Part shown: in pieces, positions 1 through 9,896 of the stretch | How the letters are laid out: each line of letters opens with the position of its first letter | Numbering within the stretch: the first letter of the stretch is position 1 | Origin: Flagellimonas taeanensis | GTDB lineage: Bacteria > Bacteroidota > Bacteroidia > Flavobacteriales > Flavobacteriaceae | Assembly (NCBI RefSeq): GCF_003584105.1 | Contig: NZ_QXFO01000008.1 | Location: 1 to 64,000 of the forward strand | Length of the DNA stretch: 64,000 bases | Reading direction: 5' to 3' | Notes under the pieces: model-generated | Seen by the model: only the letters and a program-made list of their open reading frames with translations | Database searches by the model: none | Told to the model about the DNA's origin: nothing | Program-made: the position numbers and the translations under genes

Positions 1-775
1 GGGCAGTCCGCACTCTTGCCCGTCAACGCCCTTTTCCATGTGCCGTCCGTCCCAAAGTCGCCGAACCTGCCCTCGCCCACTTCCACGAAGGGCTCTCGCC
101 CTCCCGAACCCCCGCCATTGTCCGGGGCATAGGTGTTCCAATATTGGTAGTCGCTCCCCGGGTCGTGGTCCGTGCCCCCGTTGGAGCTCCCGCCACTGTT
201 GTTTCCCCCGCTGCCACCGTTCCCGTTCCCGTCAGCGATCGCCTCGTAGCAGGGCTCGGGGGTGCCGCCCGTCCTGCCCTCCTGCATGTTCTGCAGGCCA
301 AAGGTCTCCAGATTGTACAGACCAATCTTTCCCCTGAACGGCTTTTCCTGTCTTGGCCCTGCCGCGTACTCGGGCCAGTAGTCCTCGTCCACTTCGTAGC
401 GTAGCACAAAGGGCTCGTTCTGCACCCCATCGTGGGTCTGTTTGCCCACCACGTTGTAGAACACGTTGTGGGGCGTTCCGGGCACGTACATCCTCAGGGA
501 GTAGGTCCTGTTCCCCACGGAGTCCGTCACGGCCAGTACACGGCTGCCGTCCAGCACAATGTCCCCACCTTCGCTTTTGGAGGCCCATCCCATTTTGGAG
601 CCCCGCTTTTCTATGGCCCCAACAAGTTGGGGCAGTTCGTCAATGGTCAGGGATTCTAGCCTGACGTTCCTGTCGTCCGTTTCCTGGTTTGGTTCCGGAT
701 AGGTGGCTTCCTGTTTTTCACAGGCCATGAGCAGGGCCAGTAGCATTACCGGTAGTAGGTTTTTCAATTGTTCCA
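1..775 (-). CDS. Partial GC-rich lipoprotein, 5' part only
   Basis: An open frame starts at the ATG at 775-773 and runs without a stop off the left edge, giving 258 codons. The N-terminus is a lipoprotein signal: a short charged start, a leucine-rich core and a lipobox ending LLMAC at residue 18. After it come a folded-looking stretch containing YWPEYAAGPRQ and GKIGLYNLETFGLQ, then a long Gly/Asn/Ser linker (GNGNGGSGGNNSGGSS), then acidic and aromatic sequence. I do not recognise the family. The C-terminus is missing. Base composition is roughly 60 % G+C by eye, clearly above the neighbouring atp genes, which suggests a different origin or expression class. Likely outer-membrane anchored or exported. 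Confidence 0.75.
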
Positions 776-1068
776 TACTTGTCAAGTCTTAAATTAATGA
801 TAAGATCTGGGGGAATCTTTAAACATCCACGCAACATGTTGTAAATGAACATGGTGCTCATATACGGTTCTGCTGCACTGGACAAGTATGGGGATTGTGT
901 GTTGGCCCAAGATAACAACTTTGACCTAATCTGCATTGGACAAAAACCTTAAAAAAACTGGGGGTTTTGCGTAATTGCATTTTGGCCTGTGGAAAATGGG
1001 CCAAAAAAAGCCCTAAAAACAAAAAGGCCACCGAGGGGTGGCCTTTCATTATCTCTGATATGGGAATC
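776..1068. other. Intergenic gap between lipoprotein gene and atpG
   Basis: This 293-bp gap holds no convincing gene. It contains the atp operon terminator at 1023-1046 and, at 980-987 / 999-1006, a second inverted repeat (TTTTGGCC...GGCCAAAA, 11-nt loop) followed by A/T-rich sequence that could be a back-up terminator. The promoter of the minus-strand lipoprotein gene must lie between about 776 and 900, but no clear -7 element was found. Confidence 0.6.
1023..1046 (-). terminator. Rho-independent terminator of the atp operon
   Basis: AAAGGCCACC and GGTGGCCTTT form a perfect 10-bp stem around a 4-nt loop. On the minus strand the stem is followed by a T-rich run. It sits 23 bp past the atpG stop and is therefore the natural end of the atp transcript. 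Confidence 0.85.
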
Positions 1069-1929
1069 TTAATTGTTCAACGCTTCTGCACCGCCAACAA
1101 TCTCTAGGATTTCGTTGGTAATGGCAGCCTGCCTTGCCTTGTTGTAGGTCAGTTTCAACTGGTCCCTTAGGTCTTTGGCGTTATCGGTCGCTTTGTGCAT
1201 GGCTGTCATACGGGCACCGTGCTCACTGGCAAAGGAATCCCTGATGGCCTTGTACAACTGTGTCTTGAGCGATTTGGGAATCAACTCTTTTACGATTTCC
1301 ACTTTGGATGGCTCAAAAATGTAATCTGCCGCTTTGGATGCATCGCCTTCCATACTTACAATGGGAAGGAACTGTTCGGTCATCACCAGCTGGGTCGCTG
1401 CGTTCTTGAACTTGTTATAGACCAACTCGATCTTGTCATAGTTGCCCTTGATGAACTGATCCATCAAGAATTCAGCAATCTCTGCTACATTGTCAAATGT
1501 CAAATCATCATAGATGCTGCTGTGGTTGGCCACTATGGTGTTCTTCTTGCGGAGAATATCGTTCCCTTTCTTGCCGATGGCCACAAAATCGACCTGCTTG
1601 CCTGTGTATTTGCCGGAAAGCAAGTTGTTGCTCTGCTTGATGATGTTGGAATTGAACGCGCCACAAAGTCCACGGTTGGAGGTAATGGCCACCACCAGGA
1701 CCTTGTTAACGGGTCTGTTATCTGCAAATTCGCTACCACCATCACCTTCCAAGCTGGCACTCAAGCTTTGCAAAAGCTCGGTAAGCTTGTCCGAATAAGG
1801 GCGCATGGCCGTGATGGCATCCTGGGCCTTCTTCAGCTTTGCAGCGGACACCATTTTCATGGCACTGGTAATCTGCATCGTTGAGCCGATGGATGATATC
1901 CTGTTCCGTATTTCCTTTAGATTCGCCAT
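1069..1929 (-). CDS. atpG: F1F0 ATP synthase gamma subunit
   Basis: Central rotating stalk of F1; it couples proton flow through F0 to catalysis in the alpha/beta hexamer. The 286-aa length is normal. The N-terminal helix has the typical MANLKEIRNRI start and the TMQITSAMKMVSAAKL stretch; the C-terminal helix ends with the family signature ITNEILEIVGGAEA, and the EHGARMTAMHKATDNA segment before it is also conserved. It is the last gene of atpB-E-F-H-A-G and is followed by a strong terminator. The gap to atpA (109 bp) is unusually long for this operon and carries a hairpin-forming repeat. The start is the only Met that gives the conserved N-terminus. Confidence 0.97.
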   Translation of the reverse strand: MANLKEIRNRISSIGSTMQITSAMKMVSAAKLKKAQDAITAMRPYSDKLTELLQSLSASLEGDGGSEFADNRPVNKVLVVAITSNRGLCGAFNSNIIKQSNNLLSGKYTGKQVDFVAIGKKGNDILRKKNTIVANHSSIYDDLTFDNVAEIAEFLMDQFIKGNYDKIELVYNKFKNAATQLVMTEQFLPIVSMEGDASKAADYIFEPSKVEIVKELIPKSLKTQLYKAIRDSFASEHGARMTAMHKATDNAKDLRDQLKLTYNKARQAAITNEILEIVGGAEALNN

Positions 1930-1934
1930 ATTAA

Positions 1935-1964
1935 CCTCTCCTAAATCCTCTCCTTAGGAGAGGA
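1935..1964. repeat. Direct plus inverted repeat in the atpA-atpG gap
   Basis: CCTCTCCT occurs twice (about 1935-1942 and 1947-1954), and the second copy is part of a perfect 8-bp inverted repeat TCCTCTCC / GGAGAGGA (1946-1953 and 1957-1964) with a 3-nt loop. It lies just upstream of the atpG start on the transcribed strand, so it could form an RNA hairpin that sets atpG translation or mRNA processing. I believe similar CTCTCC/GGAGAG repeats recur in flavobacterial genomes, but I see only this copy here. Confidence 0.5.
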
Positions 1965-2038
1965 CTTCATGTTTGTTACTATTAATAAGGATTGTCCGTT
2001 CTTCCCTTCAACCATGCTCAGGGAAAAGGAATGACAAT

Positions 2039-3619
<1,581 letters not shown>

Positions 3620-3621
3620 TT

Positions 3622-4161
3622 TTATAGACTATTTGTAAATTCTCTTTTTAAACCGTTCAATTTGTTGGCGATGCTGGCGTCAAATTGGGTATCGCCCACC
3701 CGAAGTACGAAACCACCTATGATGCTCTCGTCGATCTTGTTTTCGATGGTGACTTTGTTGCCTGTTGCCTTGGTGACCTCGGCAAGGATCTTTTTCTCCA
3801 ATTCGGCCGTCAATGGAACAGCCGTCGTTACGTATGCCACTTCCTCACCTTTCCTTTTTTCATTAAGGATGATGTACTTGAACGCCACTTCCTGCAACAT
3901 CACGATCCTTTTGTTGTCCAGCAACGTTTGAATCAATCCTCTGGTAATCTCATTGGAATCCTTGAAGATTTCAAACAAGGCACTTTTTTTGACCTCCGAT
4001 TTTACAACGGGGCTTTCCAAAACTTGCTGTAGCTCCTCGCTCTCGGATATCACGGCTGCAATCTCCCGCAAATCTTTTTCCACGTCATCTGCCGCTTTTT
4101 TCTCGACTGCAAAATCCAAGGTTGCCTTGGCGTAACGTATGGCTGCCCTGTTCTGGTCCAT
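3622..4161 (-). CDS. atpH: F1F0 ATP synthase delta subunit
   Basis: Delta (OSCP) subunit of the peripheral stalk; it fixes the top of F1 to the b subunits. 179 aa, a normal length. The N-terminal helical domain begins [18 protein letters not shown], as in many Bacteroidetes homologues, and the C-terminal domain contains the [23 protein letters not shown] segment in which the GG-F-x-LRxGD pattern is the conserved part. It sits 4 bp downstream of atpF and 2 bp upstream of atpA, in the standard operon position. Confidence 0.95.
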   Translation of the reverse strand: MDQNRAAIRYAKATLDFAVEKKAADDVEKDLREIAAVISESEELQQVLESPVVKSEVKKSALFEIFKDSNEITRGLIQTLLDNKRIVMLQEVAFKYIILNEKRKGEEVAYVTTAVPLTAELEKKILAEVTKATGNKVTIENKIDESIIGGFVLRVGDTQFDASIANKLNGLKREFTNSL

Positions 4162-4165
4162 AGTA

Positions 4166-4666
4166 CTAGTTCAGTTTGATATCGCCCAACATATCTTCAA
4201 CCAACTTGAGTTGCTTGTCCTTGTTGGATAGTTCTTCTTTGATCACTTTTTCGGCGATTTCCAAGGAAAGATTGGCCACTTGCGCCTTGATTTCGGCAAC
4301 TGCCGCCTTTTTTTCACTTTCAATGGCTGCCTGTGCCTGCTTGATGATCTTGTCACCTTCGGCATTGGCCTGCTCCTTGGCTTCGGAAATAATGCTTTCC
4401 TTGATCTCCCTGGCCTCCTTCAAAAGCGCATCCCTTTCGGCTCTGGCTTCTTTCAAGAGTTTTTCGCTGTCGGCGGTCACGTTCTGCATTTCCTTTTTGG
4501 CGGCTTCGGCGGCGTCAAGGGCATCTTGTATGCCTTGTTCTCTTTCGTTGAGGGAATTCAAGATAGGCTTCCATGCAAATTTTACCAAGATGAAAATGAG
4601 CACAAGAAGGATAAGGGTCTGCATGAAAAACAGCCCCGGTGAAAAATCATTTAGTAATTGTTCCAT
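4166..4666 (-). CDS. atpF: F1F0 ATP synthase b subunit
   Basis: Peripheral-stalk b subunit. A single membrane helix (about residues 10-28, FFMQTLILLVLIFILVKF) is followed by the WKPILNSLNERE motif and a long charged, alanine-rich coiled coil to residue 166. This is the normal architecture and length of bacterial b. The ORF begins MEQLLNDFSPG. It lies between atpE (73 bp away) and atpH (4 bp away). Confidence 0.96.
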   Translation of the reverse strand: MEQLLNDFSPGLFFMQTLILLVLIFILVKFAWKPILNSLNEREQGIQDALDAAEAAKKEMQNVTADSEKLLKEARAERDALLKEAREIKESIISEAKEQANAEGDKIIKQAQAAIESEKKAAVAEIKAQVANLSLEIAEKVIKEELSNKDKQLKLVEDMLGDIKLN

Positions 4667-4739
4667 AACTATAAATTTTTAAATACCGCCAATATATGAC
4701 CAACCGTCATATATCGGCGGACAATGTTTTGCAGTTTGA

Positions 4740-4952
<213 letters not shown>

Positions 4953-4969
4953 TTAAAAATAAACTCAGG

Positions 4970-6157
4970 TTAAATATAGTTGCCCCTCACATCTTCAGCA
5001 TCCACCTTGTCATGGCCATGTTCGTCATGTGCATGCTCGTGGTCGTGCTCTGCCACTGCCATGCCTATGAACAAAGCGGAGAGCATAGTGAAAATATATG
5101 CCTGAAGGAAGGCAACCAATACTTCTATCAATGTGATGAACAACGAAAGCACAAAGGAAAGAAGGGACGATCCCACAACTCCCATTTCGGCTTTCATGGT
5201 TATCAAAATGGCTATCAAGCTCATTACCACAATGTGTCCTGCGGATATGTTCGCGAACAATCGGACCAAAAGGGAAAAAGGTTTGATCAAAAATGCCCCG
5301 GCCAATTCAATAACAGCAAGAACGGGACGTATCAAGACCGGAACGCCTGGCATCCACAGCATGTGCTGCCAATAATCCTTGTTTCCTTTTACGGTGTAGA
5401 TAATCAGTGTAAAAATGGCCAGTGCAGCAGTTACTGCAAGCTGTCCCGTGACGTTGAATCCCAGTGGGGTCAACCCCAAAAGATTGAGTATCCATATAAA
5501 AAAGAACACTGTCAACAAGTACCCTGTAAACTGACGGTATTTTTTATCTCCAATATTAGGTCTTGCTATCTCATCGCGGACATATATCACCAAAGGTTCC
5601 AGTACACGACCAAAACCGGTCGGCACCTTCTTGCTCTTGTACTGTTTTGCCAACGAGCCGAACAACAAAAGCATCAAAAGCCCTACCAACACGATCCCCA
5701 AAACACTTTTGGTGATTGAAAAGTCCAATACTTTGGTGGCATTGGTGGCATGGTGTTCTTCATCAAAGGCTATGCTTTCCGCTCCTGGCTGGAGTTCATA
5801 TATCTTGCCATGGAGTTTCGCAAACCGTGTTCCGCCAGCTTCTACGATATGGTGTCCAGAATCATCGTGGTGGAATTTGGACGACATGAAAGAAACAAGT
5901 CCTTGACTGGACCATACAATCACTGGAAGTGGGAAACCAACGTGCTTTCTTTCGCCTTCTGAGCTTGTATAGGAAAAAAGGTGGAAGTCATGTGAATCCT
6001 TAATGTGGTGAAGTATGTACTCCTCCACTTCTTCCTTGGTGTTCACGGCACCTTCTTTTTTGTCTTCTTGGGATTTTGCGTTTATCCCATTGGAAAACAA
6101 CAAAATAAATAATGTAGTCGCTAAAACAAAAGAGGTTTTAAGTACCCGCATTGCCAT
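4970..6157 (-). CDS. atpB: F1F0 ATP synthase a subunit with periplasmic extension
   Basis: Proton channel subunit of F0. The membrane core starts near residue 150, carries the essential Arg299 in LLVRLFAN and ends with the EVLVAFLQAYIFTMLSALF helix. Residues 1-27 look like a signal peptide (VLATTLFILLFSNGINA), followed by about 120 residues of soluble, His-rich sequence that would lie in the periplasm. At 395 aa it is much longer than the 270-aa E. coli protein; such N-terminal extensions are known in Bacteroidetes. The C-terminal tail (about 370-382) is HDHEHAHDEHGHD, a possible metal-binding stretch. Start Met1 or Met3 both give the signal peptide. Confidence 0.95.
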   Translation of the reverse strand: MAMRVLKTSFVLATTLFILLFSNGINAKSQEDKKEGAVNTKEEVEEYILHHIKDSHDFHLFSYTSSEGERKHVGFPLPVIVWSSQGLVSFMSSKFHHDDSGHHIVEAGGTRFAKLHGKIYELQPGAESIAFDEEHHATNATKVLDFSITKSVLGIVLVGLLMLLLFGSLAKQYKSKKVPTGFGRVLEPLVIYVRDEIARPNIGDKKYRQFTGYLLTVFFFIWILNLLGLTPLGFNVTGQLAVTAALAIFTLIIYTVKGNKDYWQHMLWMPGVPVLIRPVLAVIELAGAFLIKPFSLLVRLFANISAGHIVVMSLIAILITMKAEMGVVGSSLLSFVLSLFITLIEVLVAFLQAYIFTMLSALFIGMAVAEHDHEHAHDEHGHDKVDAEDVRGNYI

Positions 6158-6187
6158 CTAGAAATTATCCGTTCGTCAAATTCGGCG

Positions 6188-6195
6188 CAAAGGTA
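6188..6195 (-). promoter_or_regulatory. Putative -7 promoter element before atpB
   Basis: On the minus strand the sequence reads TACCTTTGCGCC, matching the Bacteroidetes -7 consensus TAnnTTTG. It lies 31 bp upstream of the atpB start, in the 75-bp gap after the DUF6168-like gene. No TTG was found at the right distance for a -33 box, so this may be a weak internal promoter for atpB-E-F-H-A-G. Confidence 0.4.
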
Positions 6196-6232
6196 GTACT
6201 AAATTGATAAAAAACGACTTTTTTTCAATTTT

Positions 6233-6625
6233 TCATTCCATCTTCTTTAAAGTTCGGGCCAAAAAAGTCACCTCACATGCCAAGCCTATAAATACAGGCA
6301 CCAAAAAATTACCGTGAGGAACTGTGCTTGTGGCACTCTCGCCAAAAAAATAGCTGGAAAACAGGACAATGAACAATCCTAGTTTGGCCGCCATCACTGC
6401 CAAATAGATAAAACCCAACTGATCTTTTGCCTTCTGTGCCGTTGACAGCCATTGAAAAACTATGATCACTGCAAGGCTAAACACTAGATGGAATCCATAA
6501 ACAGAAAACAGAGTGTCCTTTTTTAAATGGAACCCATTTCCTGTGACAGCAGCATGAAGCACGTAGACCAATATAAAGACTGCCACAGTGATCATGGCGG
6601 GCCACACTACTACTTTTCCTTTCAT
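6233..6625 (-). CDS. ATPase-operon membrane protein (DUF6168-like)
   Basis: A 130-aa protein with four predicted membrane helices: VVWPAMITVAVFILVYVLHAA, a second around residues 42-62, a third around 74-94, and a last one around 107-122 before the charged end RTLKKME. I believe it belongs to DUF6168, which is found beside atpB in flavobacteria; the number is from memory. Its place directly before atpB and the 4-bp overlap with the AtpZ-like gene suggest it is the local counterpart of AtpI, a helper in c-ring or F0 assembly (inference). Confidence 0.75.
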   Translation of the reverse strand: MKGKVVVWPAMITVAVFILVYVLHAAVTGNGFHLKKDTLFSVYGFHLVFSLAVIIVFQWLSTAQKAKDQLGFIYLAVMAAKLGLFIVLFSSYFFGESATSTVPHGNFLVPVFIGLACEVTFLARTLKKME

Positions 6626-6849
6626 TTATTGGATTGAATGGCTTGTCTTATCATTAAGTACATGGCCATTATTATGGCAGCAAAGGTAACAAGTTCCTCC
6701 GCTGCGGAAAAGTTATATTTTTTTTCGAGCCATGAACCTAGAAGGTTTCCGAGATAGATGGTAGCGCCCATTTGTATGGCAAGCCCAGACAAACGGGCGG
6801 CAGTATGTAAGGTTTCTCTTTTTTTGTTAGGAGGCTTTTGCGGGCTCAT
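6622..6849 (-). CDS. AtpZ/AtpI family protein
   Basis: A 75-aa protein with a Lys/Pro-rich cytoplasmic start (MSPQKPPNKKRE) and two membrane helices: about residues 20-38 (SGLAIQMGATIYLGNLLG) and 50-68 (ELVTFAAIIMAMYLMIRQ). The SGLAxQMG and GxxLGxWLEKK pattern is typical of the AtpZ family, which with AtpI is thought to form a small membrane complex linked to F0 (Mg2+/Ca2+ transport or c-ring assembly). It overlaps the bactofilin gene by 23 bp and the next gene by 4 bp, so all are co-transcribed. Confidence 0.85.
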   Translation of the reverse strand: MSPQKPPNKKRETLHTAARLSGLAIQMGATIYLGNLLGSWLEKKYNFSAAEELVTFAAIIMAMYLMIRQAIQSNK

Positions 6850-7255
6850 TGCTCTTTGCGGTCTCCAGTTTGGGCGATACCGTGGTCGCCGGTACGCCCT
6901 TGCCCATTACACAGGATGCATTGAAGGTCGCTCCTGGTTCCACGGACAGTTTGGCCACGCTTACTGTGCCCTCTATAACAGCTGATGCTTTCAGGGAAAG
7001 CAGGTCCTTTACCAAAAGTTCGCCATTGAACTTGCCTTCGATATCTGCATTTACACATTCCACTTTTCCATTGATGTAGCCATCTTTGCCGATGACCACT
7101 TTTCCCGAGGTCTTTACATTGCCTTCGAGTTTGCCATCGATTCGGAAATCGGCCTCGGAGGTAATATCGCCTTTGATCTTCGTGTTCTTTTCAATTCGGT
7201 TGGGCTGTCCGCCAAATTCAGTCATAGGCCTTGGTTTTTTGTTGTCAGAAAACAT
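6827..7255 (-). CDS. Bactofilin, polymer-forming cytoskeletal protein
   Basis: A 142-aa protein with the central beta-helical bactofilin domain (about residues 20-115): repeated hydrophobic-G-x-hydrophobic turns such as IKGDITSEADFRIDGKLEGNV and VVIGKDGYINGKVECVNADIEG. N- and C-terminal tails are unstructured (the end reads PKLETAKSNEPAKAS), as in the family. Bactofilins self-assemble into nucleotide-free filaments under the membrane and help shape the cell wall. It lies 20 bp downstream of sprE and overlaps the atpZ-like gene, an arrangement I believe is conserved in flavobacteria. Confidence 0.93.
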   Translation of the reverse strand: MFSDNKKPRPMTEFGGQPNRIEKNTKIKGDITSEADFRIDGKLEGNVKTSGKVVIGKDGYINGKVECVNADIEGKFNGELLVKDLLSLKASAVIEGTVSVAKLSVEPGATFNASCVMGKGVPATTVSPKLETAKSNEPAKAS

Positions 7256-7275
7256 TGTGTTCTAGGTTTTGGGGT

Positions 7276-9879
7276 TTAAAATTGTGCTTTGTATGATGCC
7301 AGGTTCTTATGGACCTGTATAATTTTATAGTTGTCCGATAAAACTACGAAATTCTCATCTTTAATGCGGTAGTCCTTGTTGTTTTTTATGAGTTCCGCAA
7401 AGCCCAGGGCAAAGTCCTTCGACCTGAAACCATGCACCACCACAAATTCGTCCTCCAATGTATAGATGTCCTTGGAAACCACATTTTTGTAGTTGAGTTC
7501 CTTTACAGCTTCCTCCAAACGGTTCTTCAGGGCCAGGGCCTTTTCGTTGTCCTTGATTTTGAAGGGGAACACTACTTTCCAGTTTCCCGATCCCGTTGAC
7601 CCGGTTTCGGGCGAAAACTCCTTGGTCTCCAACTTGGGCAATTGCTCTTCCACCATTTGTTCCGCTTTTTTCCCTTCGGGGTTGTTGGGATAGGTGAGCG
7701 CCACATAGTTCAAAGCTTCCTTGAAAGGCTCAAAGCCTTGGAGGCGCCCAATGGCATTGGCCTTCAACATTTCGAACTTGGGCACGATGGGATCTCCTGT
7801 AAATTGGCCAATATAGCCCTCAGACTGGGTAATCACTTGAAGAAACTCTTGGTCCTCGTACAGTTTGTACAAAGCGGCATAGCGGGCATCTGGGCTGTCG
7901 GTATTACCTTCCAGAACGGCTTGTGGGTTCAATAAAATCTCGGCATATCGGGTGTCGGGATGGTTGATGATGATGTCCTGCTTCATGTTCTGGGCCAACG
8001 GACTCCCTGATTCCTCATAGATTTTGTACAGATTGTATTTGGATGGGAGCACCAACCGCTCCTCGGGGTTTGAGGCCAACACACGCTCCAGCTTGGCCGC
8101 AGCGAGCAAATTGTCCCTGAACTTTTCTTTATAAATCAGTCCCAATTGGTAATTGGCGAAGTTACGCTCGGTCTTCAAGCTGTCGATGACGGCAATGTCC
8201 GTCGGGATTTGGGACAGGTAGTACTCCACAGAGAACTTTTGGTCCTCTGCCAAGTTTTTGGGGTTTGCATTCTCCACGACCTCTTGTCCCGTGGCCTCGG
8301 AAACCAAAGTCTTGGACTTGTTGCTCCATCGCCAGTCATCTTCCAAGGTCCGCTCTCCCCACCGGGTCTTGAAGTCGTTTTTTCCATAGCCAAGACTGGT
8401 GATGTTGTAAAAATAGAACTTGCCTTGGTTTTGCTTCCCTCCTTTGCTCTTGGCAAAAGTGGCAAAACCGGCCTCTGTGCGTTTCAGTTCTTTCTCGGTA
8501 GCCTCTTCCTCTTTCCGTTTCAGTTCGGCAATGTGTTCCTCAAAATAGGTCTTGCGTTTGGCTTCGGGCATTTGGTAAAGGGTTATGACACTATCGGCAT
8601 GCTGAACGATGTCCTCGTACTTGATGACATCCTCGAGGTTGTCCAGTTTCTTTTTGATGTTACGGTGCTGTCTGGTGTTTTCGGTCAGGTTGGTCAAGGT
8701 ACTGTCATAATAGGCCCCGGAAACCTTGTACTCATCCTGGTCAAAATAATAGTCCGCCAAACTTTGATAGTTCAGGGCGTTCAGCTTGCGCTCACCCTGT
8801 GTGGCCCGCAGCGATTTGTTGTAATAGGCCAAGGCCAAGCTATCGGTGCCGTTCGCCAAATGATATTGGGCCACTTCCCGGTAGATCTTGTCCAAAAATG
8901 GGCGGTTTTCCCTGTTTTCTTCCAAATCGGTGAGGTATTCCAACAGCTCTTCCCGGTTGGCATCGGTAAGCTCTGTGTTCTGTATCTTCTTGAGGTGGGC
9001 ATTGATCATATAGACCCTTGGCGATTTCCTGTTCAGGGCAATGACTTTGTCGTAGGCATAGTTGGCACTGTCCTGGTATCCCAATCGGTCATAAAGTTGC
9101 CCAATGATGAAAAGGTATCGCCCCTTTTCCGGGTTCTTTTTGGTATAGGCCTGTGATATTTTCAGTTTTTGGATGGCCGTGTCGGGAGCATTCAGGTTGA
9201 TGTAGCATTGGGCCAGCACGGCATTGGCATCGGCATATTCCTGGTCTTTTAGTTCCTCAAACTTGAACAGGCGCTTCAAATTCTTGATGGCCACTTCGGG
9301 ATTGTCCAGGCGCATGTTGGTCTTTTCACGCCAAATGGTGGCCTCGTTGAGCTTGTCGCTCTCCGCGTATTTTCTCAAAATATAGTTGAACGCCTCCAAG
9401 GCCGGAATATATCGTTGGTCAAAGTAACGGGATTTGCCCAAAAGAAGGAAAGCTTCGTCCGTTTGAGGGTTGCGCTCCTCATCCTTGATGTCCATGCTGT
9501 GCTTTTGGATGGCCTTGGTGGCCTTTTCCTCCGCAATGATGAAGTTGGGGTTGTTGTCCTCGGAGTCCAGCTTGACTTCATCGGTCACTTGTAGACGTTC
9601 TACGGGAAGGATCTCCCAATAATCGTCCCGATAACCAGTGTTAAGTTCCTCTCTGCCTTTTTCAAAAGCAATATTGCCATTGTACAGGGTGTTGTACTTG
9701 GTGTTCAGCGCATGCCAATTTCGGTTGACAAACTTGTCCTTTTGGGTGGAACAGGCACTAAAAATAAGTCCTCCCGCAACTAAGGCAATGATAAGTGTAT
9801 GACGAAGATTCAAAATTACCGATGGTCTTGTGTAACCTAAACTCAAAAAAGTTGGGATTATTATAAGGCTCATCGACAA
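7276..9879 (-). CDS. sprE: SprE/PorW, type IX secretion and gliding TPR lipoprotein
   Basis: 867 aa. After an N-terminal hydrophobic helix comes a lipobox, LIFSACS (Cys about 43), then FVNRNWHALNTKYNTLYNGNIAF, a start I associate with SprE/PorW. Degenerate TPR repeats fill residues 50-430 and 560-720 (e.g. AFLLLGKSRYFDQRYIPALEAFNYI). In Flavobacterium johnsoniae SprE is needed for gliding and for T9SS-dependent secretion; PorW is the Porphyromonas homologue. The annotated start puts the lipobox rather deep, so a later non-ATG start near residue 21 is possible. It is the first gene of a run leading through bactofilin into the atp genes. Confidence 0.85.
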   Translation of the reverse strand: MSMSLIIIPTFLSLGYTRPSVILNLRHTLIIALVAGGLIFSACSTQKDKFVNRNWHALNTKYNTLYNGNIAFEKGREELNTGYRDDYWEILPVERLQVTDEVKLDSEDNNPNFIIAEEKATKAIQKHSMDIKDEERNPQTDEAFLLLGKSRYFDQRYIPALEAFNYILRKYAESDKLNEATIWREKTNMRLDNPEVAIKNLKRLFKFEELKDQEYADANAVLAQCYINLNAPDTAIQKLKISQAYTKKNPEKGRYLFIIGQLYDRLGYQDSANYAYDKVIALNRKSPRVYMINAHLKKIQNTELTDANREELLEYLTDLEENRENRPFLDKIYREVAQYHLANGTDSLALAYYNKSLRATQGERKLNALNYQSLADYYFDQDEYKVSGAYYDSTLTNLTENTRQHRNIKKKLDNLEDVIKYEDIVQHADSVITLYQMPEAKRKTYFEEHIAELKRKEEEATEKELKRTEAGFATFAKSKGGKQNQGKFYFYNITSLGYGKNDFKTRWGERTLEDDWRWSNKSKTLVSEATGQEVVENANPKNLAEDQKFSVEYYLSQIPTDIAVIDSLKTERNFANYQLGLIYKEKFRDNLLAAAKLERVLASNPEERLVLPSKYNLYKIYEESGSPLAQNMKQDIIINHPDTRYAEILLNPQAVLEGNTDSPDARYAALYKLYEDQEFLQVITQSEGYIGQFTGDPIVPKFEMLKANAIGRLQGFEPFKEALNYVALTYPNNPEGKKAEQMVEEQLPKLETKEFSPETGSTGSGNWKVVFPFKIKDNEKALALKNRLEEAVKELNYKNVVSKDIYTLEDEFVVVHGFRSKDFALGFAELIKNNKDYRIKDENFVVLSDNYKIIQVHKNLASYKAQF

Positions 9880-9896
9880 AATGCTGCCATCCGCCC

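Noticed and set aside
8146..9156. Long plus-strand open frame (336 codons) opposite sprE
   Set aside because: It mirrors sprE codon structure, has no recognisable family pattern and lies wholly inside a strongly supported gene. Same for the long antisense frames at 1195-1884, 11519-12526 and 56177-57136.
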